Part shown: one piece after another, positions 62,985 through 64,000 of the stretch | How the letters are laid out: the number at the start of each line of letters is the position of its first letter | Position numbering within the stretch: position 1 is the first letter of the stretch | Translations under genes and position numbers: made by a program | Notes under the pieces: model-generated | Databases searched by the model: none | What the model was told of the DNA's origin: nothing | What the model saw: the letters and a program-made list of their open reading frames with translations, nothing else | DNA from: Hyaloraphidium curvatum | Taxonomy: Eukaryota > Monoblepharomycota > Hyaloraphidiomycetes > Hyaloraphidiales > Hyaloraphidiaceae | Reading direction: 5' to 3' | Length of the DNA: 64,000 bases | NCBI GenBank assembly: GCA_025558095.1 | Contig: JAIVFI010000032.1 | Coordinates: 124,001 to 188,000, forward strand

Positions 62985-64000
62985 TCATTGCACATAGCCC
63001 GAGCTCGCTGCGCGGGTCGCCATCCTCTCCGCCTGCTGCGCCATGTCCTCGGTTGTGCCCCACGTGATCACGTTCTCCTCCTCCTCGTGATCGGGCTCCG
63101 GGAACTCGTCGTCCTCATGTGCCGGTTGGGCGGCGTACGCAGTACTAGCGGTGGGCACATTGGCCGAATGGGTCCTCATGCGGTAGGGATCGTTCAAAGG
63201 AGCCGGCAAGGCGGAGCTGTCCGTGACCGACCGGAAGCGTTGCGGCACCTGCTGCGGCACATAACCCGGCATGGCGCTCCCCGTCCCAGTCCGGTAGAGC
63301 GCCGCCGGAGGCACTCCGTTGGGCATCATCGCCGGGTACGCCATGGGGAGCGTGGGTGCGGCGCCCGTTTGGTACATCGGCATCGACGCTGCCCCGGCCC
63401 CAACAAGGGGCATGTTGGCATATCCGTTCTGGTAGCCTGCACCGGGGTAGACCATGGGAAACGTTGCGGCCATGTTTGGCGCGGCCCCTCCGGGAATCGT
63501 GCCCGAGGGAACAGTGCCCGAGGGAACGTTGCCCGAGGGAATGGTGCCCGACGGAACGGTGCCGGATGGAATGTTTCCGCTCGGCATGCCTGCTGACACG
63601 GCGGCCGATGGGCGCCGCGCTGGGGGCATCTGATAACCTCCCGGAGGAACGCCATTTTGCGCAACGTCCGTGGGGTTCGTCATGACCGTCGAGGATCCGG
63701 TCCCGACGCGAGACACGGATGGCGGCGCGTAAGCCATCTCGGCGCCCTGGCCTGTAGGCACCCGGGCGATCGCTTGATACACGTCTCCGTTCGAAATGGT
63801 CGTCGACCCGGTGCCGACGCGCTGCACGGGCGGTGGGTACGGATACTTCCCGGCAGCCTGGGGCAGCGACGACAGGTAGGGGTTCGCCCCGTACGAGCGC
63901 ATGGACTGCGCTGCCATCGCTTGGGCCATGGCTTGCGCGGCGAGCGAATTCTTGCGGCCGCCGCCCGACGCGCTGGGGTCGTAGAGCTCCGCATCGTCGA
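62985..64000 (-). CDS. Low-complexity protein, C-terminal part, runs off window
   Basis: Open frame from the right edge to a stop at 62985, at least 338 residues; its start lies beyond the window. The sequence is Ala/Pro/Gly/Met/Tyr-rich with two copies of RVGTGS(T/S)T, a third GTGS, and a run of VPSGT/IPSGN pentapeptides (about 63505-63590). The C-terminus is acidic then helical (DDEFPEPDHEEEENVITWG, DMAQQAERMATRAASSGY). Composition resembles the Met/Gln/Pro-rich tail of the PH-domain gene at 1.3-2.4 kb. No domain is recognised in the visible part. Confidence 0.6.
   Translation of the reverse strand, partial: DDAELYDPSASGGGRKNSLAAQAMAQAMAAQSMRSYGANPYLSSLPQAAGKYPYPPPVQRVGTGSTTISNGDVYQAIARVPTGQGAEMAYAPPSVSRVGTGSSTVMTNPTDVAQNGVPPGGYQMPPARRPSAAVSAGMPSGNIPSGTVPSGTIPSGNVPSGTVPSGTIPGGAAPNMAATFPMVYPGAGYQNGYANMPLVGAGAASMPMYQTGAAPTLPMAYPAMMPNGVPPAALYRTGTGSAMPGYVPQQVPQRFRSVTDSSALPAPLNDPYRMRTHSANVPTASTAYAAQPAHEDDEFPEPDHEEEENVITWGTTEDMAQQAERMATRAASSGYVQ

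Overview
This is a gene-dense, GC-rich stretch of a fungal nuclear genome. Coding regions are broken by very short spliceosomal introns, mostly 43-70 bp, with GTRNGY-type donors, CTRAC/CTRAT-like branch sites and CAG/TAG acceptors. Fungal affinity comes from a Zn2Cys6 transcription factor with a fungal-specific middle region, a Caf120/Skg3-type PH-domain protein, an MCH/MCT-type transporter and the intron style. An ANCHR-like protein, a CMPK2-like kinase, an EGF-like remnant and a TMEM135-like protein would suit an early-diverging (chytrid-like) fungus; that placement is inference. I rebuilt exon structures by hand from frame, splice consensus and protein continuity. For every complete multi-exon model given here the exon lengths sum to a multiple of three.

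Layout. 1-9.0 kb (minus strand): mitochondrial uncoupling-protein-like carrier (cut by the window edge), Caf120/Skg3-like PH protein, F-box/LRR protein. 9.9-12.4 kb (plus): two tandem paralogues, each with two copies of an unrecognised domain carrying a CPDxCGH motif; this is the most unusual locus in the window. 12.5-19.8 kb (minus): mitochondrial RNase II-like exonuclease (Dss1 type), monocarboxylate-type MFS transporter, histidine phosphatase. 20.3-28 kb (plus): Pro-rich membrane-anchored protein, ANCHR-like B-box protein, secreted alginate-lyase-family enzyme, BTB protein. 28-31 kb: coiled-coil protein (minus) and an unrecognised protein (plus). 31-40 kb (minus): a nine-exon GCN1. 40.3-42.4 kb is poor in convincing genes and holds an F-box-like tail fragment, a J-domain-like gene with a broken frame, and short repeats. 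42.4-47.4 kb: F-box-like membrane protein, a second Pro-rich membrane-anchored protein with a Cys-containing C-terminal domain, and phosphatidylinositol synthase in seven exons. 47.7-53 kb: trypsin-like secreted protease, methyltransferase, disordered protein, alpha/beta hydrolase. 53-64 kb: Zn2Cys6 factor abutting a divergent CMPK2-like kinase, mitochondrial asparaginyl-tRNA synthetase, a dual-specificity phosphatase, a TMEM135-like membrane protein and the C-terminus of a low-complexity protein.

The genes are mostly unrelated housekeeping and accessory functions and not one pathway. Loose themes are mitochondrial nucleic-acid and translation functions (RNase II-like exonuclease, CMPK2-like kinase, AsnRS, carrier), translation stress sensing (GCN1) and secreted hydrolases (protease, polysaccharide lyase). 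No tRNA, rRNA, CRISPR or intact transposable element was seen.
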